DNA of 64,000 bases from Roseiarcus sp963835955 (lineage in GTDB: Bacteria; Pseudomonadota; Alphaproteobacteria; Rhizobiales; Beijerinckiaceae), in the NCBI GenBank assembly GCA_963835955.1, contig CAWIHZ010000011.1, positions 73,956-137,955 on the forward strand. Direction: 5' to 3'. A program made the translations under genes and the position numbers. Within the stretch, counting starts at the first letter, position 1. Each line of letters opens with the position of its first letter. The notes beneath the pieces are model-generated. The model did no database searches. It saw nothing but the letters and a program-made list of their open reading frames with translations, and was not told where the DNA came from. Below, piece after piece: positions 63,841 to 64,000 of this stretch.

Positions 63841-64000
63841 TCAGGCCAATGCAAGTCCAGCATTAGCCACTCGAATCTCCGCCGCACCGGGCGGCGGCGG
63901 TGGAATTTCCTCCGACATGGCGCGCACAAATGCCTCTTCGTCTTCGATGCGGAACGCCACGTTGTGGCGCTTCTCGAAGCCGATAGTGGACATGGGCTTG
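63841..64000 (-). CDS. C-terminal end of a probable MBL-fold metallo-hydrolase (partial)
   Basis: The frame enters from the window edge and stops at 63841-63843. The last 52 codons read MSTIGFEKRHNVAFRIEDEEAFV, then EEIPPPPPGAAEIRVANAG, which resembles the end of persulfide-dioxygenase-like MBL hydrolases. The catalytic part is outside the window, so the assignment is tentative. It would fit a sulfur-related group with the DsrE fragment. Confidence 0.45.
   Translation of the reverse strand, partial: KPMSTIGFEKRHNVAFRIEDEEAFVRAMSEEIPPPPPGAAEIRVANAGLALA

Noticed and set aside
1..64000. CRISPR arrays, prophage or toxin-antitoxin modules
   Set aside because: No regularly spaced short repeats, cas genes, phage structural genes or typical toxin-antitoxin pairs were seen.

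Overview
The window is GC-rich (roughly 63-66 % by eye) and densely coded. Gene content points to an alphaproteobacterium of the order Hyphomicrobiales (Rhizobiales), possibly near Beijerinckiaceae/Methylocystaceae. The signs are PhyR, a mutY/DUF721 divergent pair, a TIGR02302 protein after an LptM-lysA pair, and EcfG-type promoter motifs. The species assignment is inference.

Layout. 1-9.4 kb: a minus-strand MdtABC-like operon (adaptor, two RND pumps, NodT outer-membrane lipoprotein). 9.6-18.2 kb: tRNA-Gly, then a complete N-type ATPase operon in the order atpD-C-Q-R-B-E-F-A-G. It is followed by a fragment of an SRAP (YedK/HMCES-like) gene and a broken ISL3-type transposase. A 21-bp near-palindromic sequence occurs exactly at both borders of this block, suggesting an accessory insertion beside the tRNA. 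18.2-25.2 kb: signalling, with a CHASE3 sensor kinase, a CheY-like regulator and a receiver/HisKA_2 kinase in one operon, then PhyR and a divergent HisKA_2 protein with a decayed ATPase domain. Perfect EcfG-type promoters (GGAAC-N16-CGTT) precede a small lipoprotein and the degenerate kinase; near matches precede csbD and a DUF3309 gene. nepR and ecfG are not seen.

25.2-34.9 kb: csbD, YjbQ, DUF3309, a noncoding stretch holding the first copy of a ~550-bp dispersed repeat, and a carbohydrate module (PfkB kinase divergent from a binding protein, two permeases with extra internal membrane segments, and an ATPase), followed by a shikimate-dehydrogenase-like gene. 34.9-43.2 kb: a gene-poor 1 kb, then DUF427, LCM-type methyltransferase, aldo/keto reductase, a DUF1624 membrane protein, dapF, a DUF721/DciA-like gene whose C-terminus is out of frame, mutY and a HAD nucleotidase. 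43.2-56 kb: mostly housekeeping (LptM-like lipoprotein, lysA, TIGR02302, alanine dehydrogenase, SleB-type hydrolase, purC, glmM). Between these lie a BNR-repeat/MoaD-like pair, a broken TMEM175 channel gene and a micro-ORF with a full-length Shine-Dalgarno sequence.

56.2-64 kb: phosphoglucomutase, the second copy of the dispersed repeat, a second RND pump with its adaptor, then a truncated DsrE-like gene, a SHOCT protein and the end of what looks like an MBL-fold hydrolase. The strongest second-look items are the N-ATPase island, the degenerate kinase beside PhyR under an apparent stress promoter, the permease insertions, and the single-base lesions in DUF721, TMEM175 and the transposase.
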